This document shows, piece by piece, positions 24,453 to 37,277 of a stretch of 64,000 nucleotides of DNA; the stretch's first letter is position 1, and each line of letters begins with the position of its first letter. The stretch is from Terriglobus albidus (GTDB taxonomy: Bacteria > Acidobacteriota > Terriglobia > Terriglobales > Acidobacteriaceae). A program made the translations under genes and the position numbers. The notes beneath the pieces were generated by a model. That model did not search any database. It saw only the letters and a program-made list of their open reading frames with translations, and was not told the DNA's origin. The DNA lies in contig NZ_CP042806.1 in assembly GCF_008000815.1 (NCBI RefSeq), positions 6,014,001-6,078,000 of the forward strand. The letters run 5' to 3'.

Positions 24453-25751
24453 ATGAAGTTGAGTCTGTCTGGCCGGCTAATGCTGGCTTGTGTAGTGTCA
24501 CTGGCACTGATCAGCGGTATGACCGCCTGCGGCGGTGGCACCGTAGGTTTTATGTGGGTTCTGGGCACGCAGTATAACCAGGTTGACGGTTTCAAGATCG
24601 ACAACTTCACCGGAAACCTGACGAAGGTCGTGCACGCTCCATTCAGCTCCGGCGGCACCAACCCGGTTTCGATCGTGGTTCGTCCCGGTGGACGCTGGGT
24701 CTACGTCGTGAATAAGGGCGTTGCCCCCACCTACGACAAGAACGGCGCGCCGGTAGCCAACACAGGCACCGCCGGTACGATCTCGATCTATTCCGTGGGT
24801 GGAGACGGCGTACTGAGCTATCAGCTCAGCCAGTCCAGCCAGGGAACGAACCCCATCTGGGCACAGATGGACTCGTCTGGAAACTACCTCTACGTCCTCG
24901 ATGCTCTCTCGAACCAGAATGACAGCAGCCAGTATGTGGTCACCTCGGCGAATCCAAACCCGGTAGGCGCCATCACGGTATTCAGCATCGCCGGCGACAC
25001 TGGCCGTCTTACCCTGGTACAGAATCAGCAGACGAAGTGCACCACAAGCGCCTGCAACGGCCAGCAGCTTACCTACTTCCCGGTTGGCAAGAATCCGACG
25101 ATGATGAAGTTCTTCTCCTCGGGTTACCTCTTCACGCTGAACGCCGGCGACTCGACCTCAACTGGTCCCAGCATCACCACCTATCAGCAGAACAGCACCA
25201 ATGGTCAGCTCACCCTGGTTGCTAACAGCACGACGCAGCTCGCCCCCGCCGGTACGAATATCTCCTCCATTACCAGCAACGGCACTTACGTCTACCTGAC
25301 GGACGTCACCAACAACCAGATCTATGCGTACACGGTGAGCAGCGGAGCATTGCAGCCGGTCACCGGCAGCCCCTTCGCCAACCTGTCGCCGGCAACCACG
25401 CCGGTCTGGACGCTGGTCGATAACAAGGGCAAGTTCCTCTACGTCCTGAATCAGGCAACCTCTAACGTGCAGAACGTCTCCAGCACCATCTCGGCCTTCA
25501 CCATCGACACGCAGGGCCGTCTGGCCCGCCTGGCCGATACCAGCAACCCGTATCCGGTTGGCTCCGGCCCGGTCTGCATGCTGCAGGATCCGTCGAACCA
25601 GTATGTGTACACCTCGAACCGTAACGACTCCACGGTTTCGGGCTTTATCATCAACCAGAACACAGGCCAGTTGTCAGGTCTTACCCGCGGTTCGACGTTC
25701 CCGACCGTTGGTAATCCGACCTGCCTCGTCGCTAGCGGCAACGTGAGGTAA
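24453..25751 (+). CDS. Lactonase-fold beta-propeller lipoprotein (first of a tandem pair)
   Basis: A 432-residue lipoprotein: signal with lipobox GMTAC (Cys about 26), then repeated YVTN/lactonase-type blades marked by FLYVLN, YVYLTDV, ISIYSVGGDGVLS and VSGFIINQNTGQLSGL. The fold is that of the 6-phosphogluconolactonase-like seven-bladed propellers, but in secreted lipoproteins enzymatic activity is not established and a binding or surface role is equally possible. AAGGAAG precedes the ATG. Its paralogue follows directly. Confidence 0.85.
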   Translation: MKLSLSGRLMLACVVSLALISGMTACGGGTVGFMWVLGTQYNQVDGFKIDNFTGNLTKVVHAPFSSGGTNPVSIVVRPGGRWVYVVNKGVAPTYDKNGAPVANTGTAGTISIYSVGGDGVLSYQLSQSSQGTNPIWAQMDSSGNYLYVLDALSNQNDSSQYVVTSANPNPVGAITVFSIAGDTGRLTLVQNQQTKCTTSACNGQQLTYFPVGKNPTMMKFFSSGYLFTLNAGDSTSTGPSITTYQQNSTNGQLTLVANSTTQLAPAGTNISSITSNGTYVYLTDVTNNQIYAYTVSSGALQPVTGSPFANLSPATTPVWTLVDNKGKFLYVLNQATSNVQNVSSTISAFTIDTQGRLARLADTSNPYPVGSGPVCMLQDPSNQYVYTSNRNDSTVSGFIINQNTGQLSGLTRGSTFPTVGNPTCLVASGNVR

Positions 25752-25843
25752 TCGATCTGGCCATGCAGAATATTTCTTACAGCACGCAATTTCAGGAAGG
25801 GCAGGACGGGAGCTCCAACGGCTCCCGGAAGATGGGAAAACGC

Positions 25844-27064
25844 ATGAAGTGGAGTAAGTTCGGCCGCAACGCGCTGGCCACTGTCGTATCTCTTGGCATG
25901 GGCCTGGGCATCACCGCCTGCAGCCGCGACTACGTCGTCGCGTTCCTCTACGTTGCCTCTTCCGGATCGAGCACGGGCCTCATCAATGCCTACGAGGTCG
26001 ACTACCAGGTCGGCGCTCTGGTGCAGATGGCGACCTCGCCGGTCGACACCGGCTTCCGCAACCCGGTGGCCATTGCCGCAACCTCGAATGGCAAGTTCGT
26101 CTATGTCGTACACCGTGACGACTCCAAGATCGTGGAGTACGCGGTTGGTACAGACGGGAAGCTCTACGGACAGAACTCCTATGACGCTGTCGGCGGAACC
26201 TATCCGGTGGCATTGAGCGTTACGCCCGACAACAAGTTCGTCTATGTCCTGAATACTTACCAGGGCGGCTTCTCGCCGGCCAGCATTGGCCCGGGCAGCA
26301 TCTCGGTCTTCAAGATCGCTTCGGATACGGACGGTTCGCTCACGGCACAGCCCTCGCTGACCGTCAAGATCGGCAACAACCCGGTCGGTGTTGTCACCAG
26401 CGCGTATAACAACTTCCTCTACGTGGTGGAGCAAGACTCCAACGCGAACAACAAGAATCTGCTTGGCTTCTCGCGTGACACCTCCAGCGGTGCGCTTACT
26501 ACGCTCTCTGGCACTACGCTGGGCAATAACTCGACAACCTTCACCTCCGGCTACTACTCCGGTGTGGCGGCAAGCTCGGTGGTCGAAGATCCGCGTTCCC
26601 GCTTCCTGTACGTAACGGATCGTGACTCCAGCCAGGTGATCGGCTACACGCTCGGCTCCACCGGCGTGCCGGCCCTGATCTCCTCCAGCCCCTGGTCTAC
26701 GGGACTGCGTCCTCTGGCGGCCACTGTCGATCCTCGCGGCTACTATCTGTACGTGGCCAACTACAGCGCCAATAACGTCTCGGCCTTTGTTATCGACCAG
26801 GCGACCGGCGCCCTGACCGGATCGGCAGCCTCCAGCTCCACTTCGGTTGGCACCGGCCCCCAGGGCATCACGATCGAGCCGGCTCTGGGCAAGTACATGT
26901 TTACGGCGAACTACCTCGACAGCACTACCAGCGGCCTGCAACTGGACTCGCATAACGGCAGCCTGAAGAGCATTCAGAACACTCCGTTCGCAACCTCCAG
27001 CCGCCCGAGCGCAGCGGTGGCTGTCGCCAACGGCGCACACGCCACGCAGACTGTGAACCCGTAA
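25844..27064 (+). CDS. Lactonase-fold beta-propeller lipoprotein (second of a tandem pair)
   Basis: 406 residues from the ATG at 25844 (MKWSKFGRNALATVV), chosen because it gives the same signal-plus-lipobox layout (GITAC) as the upstream paralogue and follows GGGAAAA; an in-frame ATG at 25763 would put about 27 polar residues before the signal. Blades show FVYVVHRDDSKIVEY, FVYVLNTYQGG, FLYVTDRDSSQVIGY and YLYVANYSANNVSAF. It probably arose from the upstream gene by duplication and is co-transcribed with it. A strong terminator follows. Confidence 0.84.
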   Translation: MKWSKFGRNALATVVSLGMGLGITACSRDYVVAFLYVASSGSSTGLINAYEVDYQVGALVQMATSPVDTGFRNPVAIAATSNGKFVYVVHRDDSKIVEYAVGTDGKLYGQNSYDAVGGTYPVALSVTPDNKFVYVLNTYQGGFSPASIGPGSISVFKIASDTDGSLTAQPSLTVKIGNNPVGVVTSAYNNFLYVVEQDSNANNKNLLGFSRDTSSGALTTLSGTTLGNNSTTFTSGYYSGVAASSVVEDPRSRFLYVTDRDSSQVIGYTLGSTGVPALISSSPWSTGLRPLAATVDPRGYYLYVANYSANNVSAFVIDQATGALTGSAASSSTSVGTGPQGITIEPALGKYMFTANYLDSTTSGLQLDSHNGSLKSIQNTPFATSSRPSAAVAVANGAHATQTVNP

Positions 27065-27083
27065 GGACGAAGTAAGTCATACA

Positions 27084-27119
27084 GCAAAGGCCCCGCCGAG
27101 CGCGGGGCCTTTGCTTTTT
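27084..27119 (+). terminator. Terminator of the beta-propeller lipoprotein operon
   Basis: GCAAAGGCCCCGC (27084-27096), 5-nt loop, GCGGGGCCTTTGC (27102-27114), then TTTTT. Confidence 0.88.
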
Positions 27120-27129
27120 GGTGGATAAG

Positions 27130-27615
27130 GCGTGTGTCGACACGCTTCAATATAGCTATACAGTGGATGCCCCATCCACGCGTACGCGTGAGGGGGACAT
27201 TCGAGCGAAGCTCGAACCGGGTGGGAGCCGTGGGCTTTTAGCCCACGGTTTATCGGTGTGATAAAGACATCGGGCTTTAGCCTAATGTCACTTACTTTCG
27301 CAACCAAGAGTGGAACAACGGGCTTCTTGAAGCAAATGGAGAGAAATTAGGTTGCCAAACCCTACAGCAGGAACCAAGGCCGGTACCGTTTTCTCAGTGA
27401 AAACTAAACTCACATTCATTTCCAGCTCACCCCCTAAGAGTTCCGTAGTGCAATCGGAACGCATTGGGGGCCTCAACTCCTATGGAAACTGAAAAGTAAG
27501 TGACATTAGGCTTTAGCCCTGGGCCTTCTCTGTGAATGAGGAAAAGGCCCAGGGCTAAAGCCCATCCTTTTGAAGACTTCCATCAGCGGGCTGAAGCCCG
27601 CTGCTCCCACCCATA
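27130..27615. repeat. Family B palindromic repeats split by a MITE
   Basis: Units: GATGCCCCATCCACGCGTACGC, TTCGAGCGAAGCTCGAA, GGGAGCCGTGGGCTTTTAGC with CCCACGG, GGGCTTTAGCC, then after the insert GGCTTTAGCCCTGGGCCTTC, its reverse arm GGCCCAGGGCTAAAGCCCA, and CAGCGGGCTGAAGCCCGCTG. Together with the MITE they fill the 559-bp gap; no gene is seen. Confidence 0.75.
27283..27508. mobile_element. 226-bp MITE inserted in a family B palindrome
   Basis: Perfect 16-bp terminal inverted repeats TAATGTCACTTACTTT (27283-27298) and AAAGTAAGTGACATTA (27493-27508). Flanks carry the 10-bp direct repeat GGCTTTAGCC (27273-27282 and 27509-27518); removing the insert and one copy restores GGGCTTTAGCCCTGGGCC, the normal family B arm. 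If CC/GG is counted in the ends the duplication is 6 bp. It is non-coding. A 10-bp duplication would suit an IS4-type parent, but that is a guess. Confidence 0.75.
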
Positions 27616-27623
27616 CAACAGCC

Positions 27624-28766
27624 CTACGCGGCCGCTGTCTTCTTCGCCCCGAACGTCGCCAGCACCCACTTACGTGCCGGATTCTCATAAAAGACATACA
27701 GCAGATAAGAGAACGTCCACAGCAGTACATACGATGCCCACGGGTCGAGGGCTGTGTAATGCAGCTTCTCCGCCAGATGGAAGTCGCGCATCATCTGCAG
27801 GCCGTTGAAGTGCAGCAGGTAGATGCAGAGAGTCGCTTCACCGATCGTCACAAACGGTTTCCAGCTGAAGAACGACGCAACGGGATTCCTTCCGCTCACG
27901 CCCAAAATCAGCATCGCGAACAGAGGCGTCAGCAGACCGCCGTGCATCAGGATGTAGGGTGTGTGATCGGCGGCGAGATATAGAAAGCCCAGAATGCCCG
28001 CGACAGATGAAAATGCCAGAACAGCACGCACCCTCTCACTCATCTCACGAACACCGTGCAGGCGGCCCAGAACGATGCCAACGAGGAAGGTACACACATA
28101 CGGCAGCGGCGTGAACTTCAATCCGCGCAGGTAGTAGCCGTACGAGTAACGGTCAAGATGAGGCAGACCATCGGGATTCGTCAGCATGTAAATACCGTGC
28201 GGAATCAGACCGAGGATCCAGATACCGAAACCGAGAGCGACCAGGTTCCCTGCTCTCTCCGGCCAGCGCCAACGCATGACAAACGGAAAGATGACATAGA
28301 GAAACGCCTCGGTGGAAAGCGTCCAGGCCACGGTATTCCAGAAGGTGGCAAGCCATGGACTCCATCCCTGCAGCAGGAGCGGCGTCATGATGGCGCCCCG
28401 GAAGAACTCTCCCCGAGTGCGGATATGGAACTCTTCCATCAGCACCGGAATCGAAATCACCAGCGAAATCAGGTAGACGGGATACAAACGCGCGACGCGG
28501 GCAAGATAGAAATCCTTCACCTTGAGGGTGCGGATGCGGTCGCCGTAGTTATAGCTCAGGATGAAGCCGGAGATCAGCAGGAAGAATCCGACGAAGACAA
28601 AGCCATGCCCCACGATCGGGGTGATCCACTCAATGTGCGGCGGAGTGAAGTGAAAGAGCATGATATTCGCCGCCAGAAACGTACGTACTCCCGTCAACGC
28701 AGGAAGCGCAGGTTTGCGGGTGGTACGCGGAGCAGCCGGAGTTGCCTCGGCGGCGGGGGTAGACAT
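27624..28766 (-). CDS. Acyltransferase-3 family membrane protein (OafA/YrhL type)
   Basis: About 380 residues with ten or so hydrophobic segments. Family marks are LTGVRTFLAANIMLFHF near the N-terminus (the conserved RFxAAxxVxxxH element), GFVFVGFFLLISGFILSYNY, and FYLARVARLYPVYLI. These enzymes O-acylate sugars or other acceptors at the inner membrane, for example exopolysaccharide or lipopolysaccharide. The ATG at 28766 is used; a TTG at 28784 is in frame. It is the last gene of an apparent operon after pyrH and a small membrane protein (gap 32 bp). Confidence 0.9.
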   Translation of the reverse strand: MSTPAAEATPAAPRTTRKPALPALTGVRTFLAANIMLFHFTPPHIEWITPIVGHGFVFVGFFLLISGFILSYNYGDRIRTLKVKDFYLARVARLYPVYLISLVISIPVLMEEFHIRTRGEFFRGAIMTPLLLQGWSPWLATFWNTVAWTLSTEAFLYVIFPFVMRWRWPERAGNLVALGFGIWILGLIPHGIYMLTNPDGLPHLDRYSYGYYLRGLKFTPLPYVCTFLVGIVLGRLHGVREMSERVRAVLAFSSVAGILGFLYLAADHTPYILMHGGLLTPLFAMLILGVSGRNPVASFFSWKPFVTIGEATLCIYLLHFNGLQMMRDFHLAEKLHYTALDPWASYVLLWTFSYLLYVFYENPARKWVLATFGAKKTAAA

Positions 28767-28798
28767 GGTTTCAGTCACTGCCAATGTTGGTTAAGACG

Positions 28799-29182
28799 TT
28801 ACTTCTGCCGCCGGAGTTCCGGGAAATCCATGGCCGCGCCGACAATTACGGCCGCCGGCGTGGCGATGGTAAGCGTCAGCAGATACCAGACCGGCTGTGG
28901 CCCATTCTGCAGCTTGAAGAAGGCATTGACGCTGAATCCAAACAGAATCGCGGCAACCACGCCGGCATGCAGGATCGGTTTATACGGCGCGATTATCGCC
29001 GCGACAAATCCGCCTACCATCGCCGCGACCAGCAGGACGGCGATACTGGCGATCAGGTAGCCGGAGGTCTCCGCCTTACCGGCGAAGACGAGCTGCAGCA
29101 GATTGCTTTCCAGGGACCGTACGATGTTGAGCGCCAGAAAGCCCACCATCACGCTCATCACGCTACGTAGCGCTGGGGGCAT
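28799..29182 (-). CDS. Four-helix membrane protein of unknown function
   Basis: 127 residues with hydrophobic stretches at about 8-28, 42-65, 70-85 and 97-117. No motif that I recognise. It starts 4 bp after the pyrH stop and ends 32 bp before the acyltransferase gene, so it is probably translated from the same message. The operon gives no clear clue to function. Confidence 0.75.
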   Translation of the reverse strand: MPPALRSVMSVMVGFLALNIVRSLESNLLQLVFAGKAETSGYLIASIAVLLVAAMVGGFVAAIIAPYKPILHAGVVAAILFGFSVNAFFKLQNGPQPVWYLLTLTIATPAAVIVGAAMDFPELRRQK

Positions 29183-29186
29183 AACT

Positions 29187-29891
29187 CTAAGCTGTCACCA
29201 TCGATCCGATGGTCTCACCCTTCACCACGCGCATGATGTTGCCCTCCTCACGCATAGAGAAGATGATCATCGGCATACTGTTGTCCTTGCACAGCGATAC
29301 GGCGGTCGTATCCATCACCTTCAGACCCAGCTTCAGGATCTCCATGTAGGTGATGGTCTGGAACTTCACCGCATCGGGTACCTTCTTGGGGTCGGCGGTA
29401 TAGATGCCGTCCACGGAGGTCGCCTTCAGCAGGACATCTGCCTTGATCTCCATGGCGCGCAACGCCGCTGCCGTGTCCGTAGAGAAGTACGGATTGCCGG
29501 TGCCGGCGCCAAAGATCACGACCCGTCCCTTCTCCAGGTGACGGATGGCGCGACGGCGAATGTATGGCTCGGCAACCTCATGCATCGCGATCGCAGACAT
29601 CACCCGAGTCGCTATTCCCTGCTTCTCAATCGCGTCCTGCAGCGCAATGGCGTTGATCACCGTCGAGAGCATTCCCATGTGGTCCGCTGCAACGCGGTCC
29701 ATATCGATGGCCTGCTCGGCGACGCCGCGGAAGAAGTTTCCACCGCCCACCACGATCGCGACCTGGGCGCCGGTCCGGGCTACCTGGGCGATCTCTTCCG
29801 CTACCTTGTGAATGAAAATTGCGTCAATTCCGAAGCCGCGGCCAGCCGCCAGGGCTTCCCCACTCACCTTGAGGAGAACGCGTTTAAACAT
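29187..29891 (-). CDS. pyrH: UMP kinase
   Basis: A 234-residue bacterial UMP kinase (UMP + ATP to UDP), of the amino-acid-kinase fold. Seen: [30 protein letters not shown], the regulatory and nucleotide segment [20 protein letters not shown], and [20 protein letters not shown]. The ATG at 29891 gives the standard N-terminus; longer readings run into intergenic repeats. In many bacteria pyrH sits with tsf and frr; here it leads a small membrane-protein operon instead. Confidence 0.96.
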   Translation of the reverse strand: MFKRVLLKVSGEALAAGRGFGIDAIFIHKVAEEIAQVARTGAQVAIVVGGGNFFRGVAEQAIDMDRVAADHMGMLSTVINAIALQDAIEKQGIATRVMSAIAMHEVAEPYIRRRAIRHLEKGRVVIFGAGTGNPYFSTDTAAALRAMEIKADVLLKATSVDGIYTADPKKVPDAVKFQTITYMEILKLGLKVMDTTAVSLCKDNSMPMIIFSMREEGNIMRVVKGETIGSMVTA

Positions 29892-29999
29892 GCTTCTTTG
29901 AGTATCGCATACCGGTATCGCCTTCCAGGCTGTTGTGGAGTTCCCAAGGATTTGGGCGCGCATATCAAATTGCCCCAGCGGATAAAGCCGCTTTCCGGG

Positions 30000-30275
30000 G
30001 AGACGTATACGGGACGGCTGAGGCCGTCCCCTTAAGCAAAACATTCGCACTTTCGGTGCGAAACTGGTTTCGCTACGCGCAACGGTTATCGAGTAACGTA
30101 GTGAGCCTGTCTGCGTCACCTCTTTGTCAACTTTCACAAGTATCCGGGTGGGCAAGATCGTCCAGTAAACAAAGCTTGCCTCTCGTTCGCGCACCGCGCG
30201 AATGTCTTGCTTAAGGACACGGCTTCAGCCGTGTCGTACCGGCGTGGACAATCATGTGGCTTTAGCCACTGAGGG
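30000..30275. repeat. Family A palindromic repeats
   Basis: Units GGGACGGCTGAGGCCGTCCC, TTAAGCAAAACATTCGCACT with TTTCGGTGCGAAACTGG, then from about 30186 a CGCACCGCGCGAATGTC stretch, TTAAGGACACGGCTTCAGCC and GTGGCTTTAGCCACTGAGGG. They fill most of the gap upstream of pyrH. Confidence 0.72.
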
Positions 30276-30280
30276 CAATT

Positions 30281-30403
30281 GTGGACCATGAAGAGCTCAG
30301 GGACTGGGTTGGCGACGAGTTCAAGCCACACACATTTTCCATCGACGAGGTCAATCGCCTTCTCTCACCAGCACGCCGCCGAAGCAAAACCGCTGCAGGC
30401 TGA
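30281..30403 (+). pseudogene. Probable C-terminal remnant of a pRiA4b ORF-3 family gene
   Basis: A 40-codon open stretch translating to VDHEELRDWVGDEFKPHTFS, then IDEVNRLLSPARRRSKTAAG and TGA. The pattern HEEL.xWxGxEFxPxxFxxxEVN is how plasmid pRiA4b ORF-3 family proteins end. Upstream, the frame is closed by a TAG inside a family A repeat (30263-30265), so the rest of the gene is missing. The family call is from recall of its C-terminal pattern and needs a profile search. Confidence 0.45.
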
Positions 30404-30431
30404 TACGCGATCTTGTCTTTGCAGCAAAAAG

Positions 30432-30461
30432 AAAGACGCCACGGTTCTCCGTGGCGTCTTC
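30432..30461 (-). terminator. Terminator of the GDP-mannose epimerase gene
   Basis: AAGACGCCACGG, loop ttct, CCGTGGCGTCTT. On the minus strand it is followed by TCTTTTTGC. It lies about 20 bp past the stop of the epimerase gene; it may also end the plus-strand remnant. Confidence 0.8.
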
Positions 30462-30479
30462 TTTGGATTGAAATCCGGT

Positions 30480-31478
30480 TTATGCCTTGGCGGCTAGCTC
30501 GCCCTCTTCGGCCTGAACCTTCTGGACCTGATCTGCGATCCAGGCGTAGGTCTTCTCCAGACCGGTACGCAGCGGCTGGCTGGGTTCCCACTGCAGCTTC
30601 TCGCGGATCAGGTGATTGTCGGAGTTACGTCCACGGACGCCGAGAGGGCCGGGGACATTCTTGATCGCCAGCGGCTTACCGGCGATATCCATCACAAGCT
30701 TCGCGAGCTGGTTGATGCTCACCATCTCTTCTGAACCGATGTTCAGCGGTCCCTCGAACGGGCCATCCATCATGCGGCGAATTGCCTCAACGCACTCATC
30801 GACGTAGAGGAACGAGCGCGTCTGTTTGCCATCACCCCAGACTTCGATCGAACCACCCTCGGGAGTCGTAGCCACCTTACGGCACATTGCGGCAGGCGAC
30901 TTCTCGCGGCCCCCGCGCCAGGTGCCTTCCGGACCGAAGATGTTGTGGAAACGGGCTACACGAACGTGCAGGCCATAGTTACGCATATAGGAGAGGTACA
31001 GGCGCTCCGAGAAGAGCTTCTCCCATCCATACTCCGAGTCGGGAGCCGCAGGATAGGCGGAGTCTTCCGAGCACTTCGGATTATCAGGATCTTCCTGGTT
31101 GTAAGCCGGGTAGATGCAGGCGGAGGAGGAGTAGAAGAAACGCTTCACGCCAGCCTCGCGGCCATATTCAACAACGTTCAGGTTGATGGTGGCTGAGTTG
31201 TGCATCACATTGGCATCGTGCTCGCCGGTGAAGATGTAACCGGCGCCGCCCATGTCGGCCGCCAGCTGATACACATCATCGATACCGTCGACGACAGCCT
31301 TGACCACCTGCGGATCGCGCAGGTCGGCCTGGATGAACTCATCTGCTGAGGACTCGGTGAACTCGTGCTTCTTGATATCCACGCCCCGAACCCAAAAGCC
31401 TTCAGACTTCAGTCTGCGAACCAGGTGGCCGCCGATAAACCCGCCGGCGCCGCCGACAAGCACTTTCTTCTGTGACAT
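30480..31478 (-). CDS. GDP-mannose 3,5-epimerase-like SDR-family sugar-nucleotide epimerase
   Basis: 332 residues from the ATG at 31478 (AAGGGGACAGA before it). It is an extended SDR with the NAD motif GGAGGFIGGHL (9-19). The active-site set matches plant GDP-mannose 3,5-epimerase: FFYSSSACIYP (Ser/Cys about 118-121), Tyr150 and Lys154 in YGWEK, RFHNIFGPEGTWRGGREKSP with Lys about 193, and LAADMGGAGYI. The likely reaction is GDP-D-mannose to GDP-L-galactose or GDP-L-gulose, for surface polysaccharide. A dTDP or UDP sugar epimerase is the alternative, but the Cys/Lys pair argues for the GME group. The gene stands alone with its own terminator. Confidence 0.87.
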   Translation of the reverse strand: MSQKKVLVGGAGGFIGGHLVRRLKSEGFWVRGVDIKKHEFTESSADEFIQADLRDPQVVKAVVDGIDDVYQLAADMGGAGYIFTGEHDANVMHNSATINLNVVEYGREAGVKRFFYSSSACIYPAYNQEDPDNPKCSEDSAYPAAPDSEYGWEKLFSERLYLSYMRNYGLHVRVARFHNIFGPEGTWRGGREKSPAAMCRKVATTPEGGSIEVWGDGKQTRSFLYVDECVEAIRRMMDGPFEGPLNIGSEEMVSINQLAKLVMDIAGKPLAIKNVPGPLGVRGRNSDNHLIREKLQWEPSQPLRTGLEKTYAWIADQVQKVQAEEGELAAKA

Positions 31479-31590
31479 TCTGTCCCCTTGGTTGGAAGGT
31501 TTAGCAATCTTTGCTGCGGATGTACGCTCTGACCTCATCATAGCCGGAAACTGCTATGGCTCGGCACGAAAGTAATCATCGCCGTGTTAA

Positions 31591-31700
31591 AGCATTTTTC
31601 CTGTAGGTGTCGCACAGGGCTTGTGCATCTATGGGCGTTTTCCGCAACGAAAACGCCGCTGCACGCTCCTCTCGGGATACCCAGCAACAGGAAAAATGCT
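31591..31700. repeat. Family C repeat, copy 4
   Basis: 110 bp between TTAA (31587-31590) and CTAA (31701-31704). Ends AGCATTTTTCCTGT and ACAGGAAAAATGCT; inner arms GGCGTTTTCCGC and GAAAACGCC. Same orientation as copy 1. It lies between the epimerase start and the rRNA operon terminator. Confidence 0.75.
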
Positions 31701-31727
31701 CTAAAGGAAGGAGTTGGGTTTGAAAGC

Positions 31728-31757
31728 AAAATGCCCACTCCGAAGAGTGGGCATTTT
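31728..31757 (-). terminator. rRNA operon terminator
   Basis: AAAATGCCCACTC (31728-31740), loop cgaa, GAGTGGGCATTTT (31745-31757). On the minus strand it follows the 5S gene and is followed by TTTTGCTTTC. Confidence 0.88.
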
Positions 31758-31765
31758 CAAGAATA

Positions 31766-31883
<118 letters not shown>

Positions 31884-32008
31884 AATTGTCGAAGTCGCTC
31901 GCGCGATACTTCACAACTGAATAGATTGAGTTTGCTGCTTTTGATAACTACAGGGCTTGTGTTGAATGTCTCTGACAACAACTACTCTCTGTGCAGAGTA
32001 AATTCTAT

Positions 32009-34942
<2,934 letters not shown>

Positions 34943-35332
34943 TAGAATTTACTCACACACAGAATGTGCGAGCGTCCAACTCTATGTTGTTGTCCGCCTT
35001 CGCTAGCGCGATTCACTCTCAGAAACTACCTGATCGCTATCGCCTAGCCGAATTATTCTAAAGACACTCAACACTGATTATTGTCAGCCGCATAAGGAAA
35101 CAACCCTTACCGCTGACAGCTCAGCCTTGTAGTTATTTAATTTACCCAATCTATTCAGTTGTCAAACATCACTCGAGCAACCTTATGCTGCTCACCGACC
35201 TTGGCCGGCTTGAGTGTTGACTGCTACTCAAGGTTCAAGCTCCGACTTATCGTCAGAACCTCAACCTCAGTTAGAGGCAACGTTTTTCAGTATACCGCAC
35301 TTAGCGGGATCGTCAAACCACATCGAGAGGGT

Positions 35333-35408
35333 TGGTGGAGCTGAGCGGGATCGAACCGCTGACCCCCTGCTTGCAAAGCAGGTGCTCTCCCAGCTGAGCT
35401 ACAGCCCC
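35333..35408 (-). tRNA. tRNA-Ala (anticodon TGC)
   Basis: 76 nt on the minus strand: acceptor GGGGCTG pairs with the 3' stem before an encoded CCA, D-arm AGCTCAGCTGGGAGAGC, anticodon loop TTTGCAA, T-arm GGTTCGATCC. It lies in the 16S-23S spacer. Confidence 0.96.
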
Positions 35409-35454
35409 ATGGACAAACCATATTGCCGAGCCTGGCTGCTTTCTACCTGAGAAA

Positions 35455-35531
35455 TGGTGGGCCTGGGTAGATTCGAACTACCGACCTCACCCTTATCAGG
35501 GGTGCGCTCTAGCCAACTGAGCTACAGGCCC
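35455..35531 (-). tRNA. tRNA-Ile (anticodon GAT)
   Basis: 77 nt on the minus strand: acceptor GGGCCTG, D-arm AGCTCAGTTGGCTAGAGC, anticodon loop CTGATAA, T-arm AGTTCGAATCT, encoded CCA. First tRNA of the Ile-Ala spacer pair after 16S. Confidence 0.96.
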
Positions 35532-35776
35532 TTTGGTAGAGCTTCCAGAAGCTCTCTCGAAAAGTTTTTCGAGGACACAGTTGAACGTGCGGACCAGCTA
35601 AGCCGGTCCTGACCATCGATGTCGATGACAAGCAAGCCAAAAGAAGGCTTGATTCAGAATTCCATCACTCCTGCAGGTAAGTCAGGCGATGGTTGACATG
35701 GTCACTATAACCGCTCGATCCGAAGATCGTCCGCATTCCGCGGAGCGCGTTTATATGCCATGACGTTTCTCTTTTA

Positions 35777-37277
<1,501 letters not shown>

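Noticed and set aside
25451-27040. 529-codon minus-strand open frame opposite the second beta-propeller gene
   Set aside because: High-GC antisense shadow rich in Arg/Val/Asp/Gly; the plus strand encodes a clear lipoprotein with signal and blades.
30262-30591. Minus-strand frame of 109 codons across the end of the epimerase gene
   Set aside because: It crosses the epimerase terminator and repeats in another frame; the plus-strand remnant 30281-30403 explains the only coding-like part.
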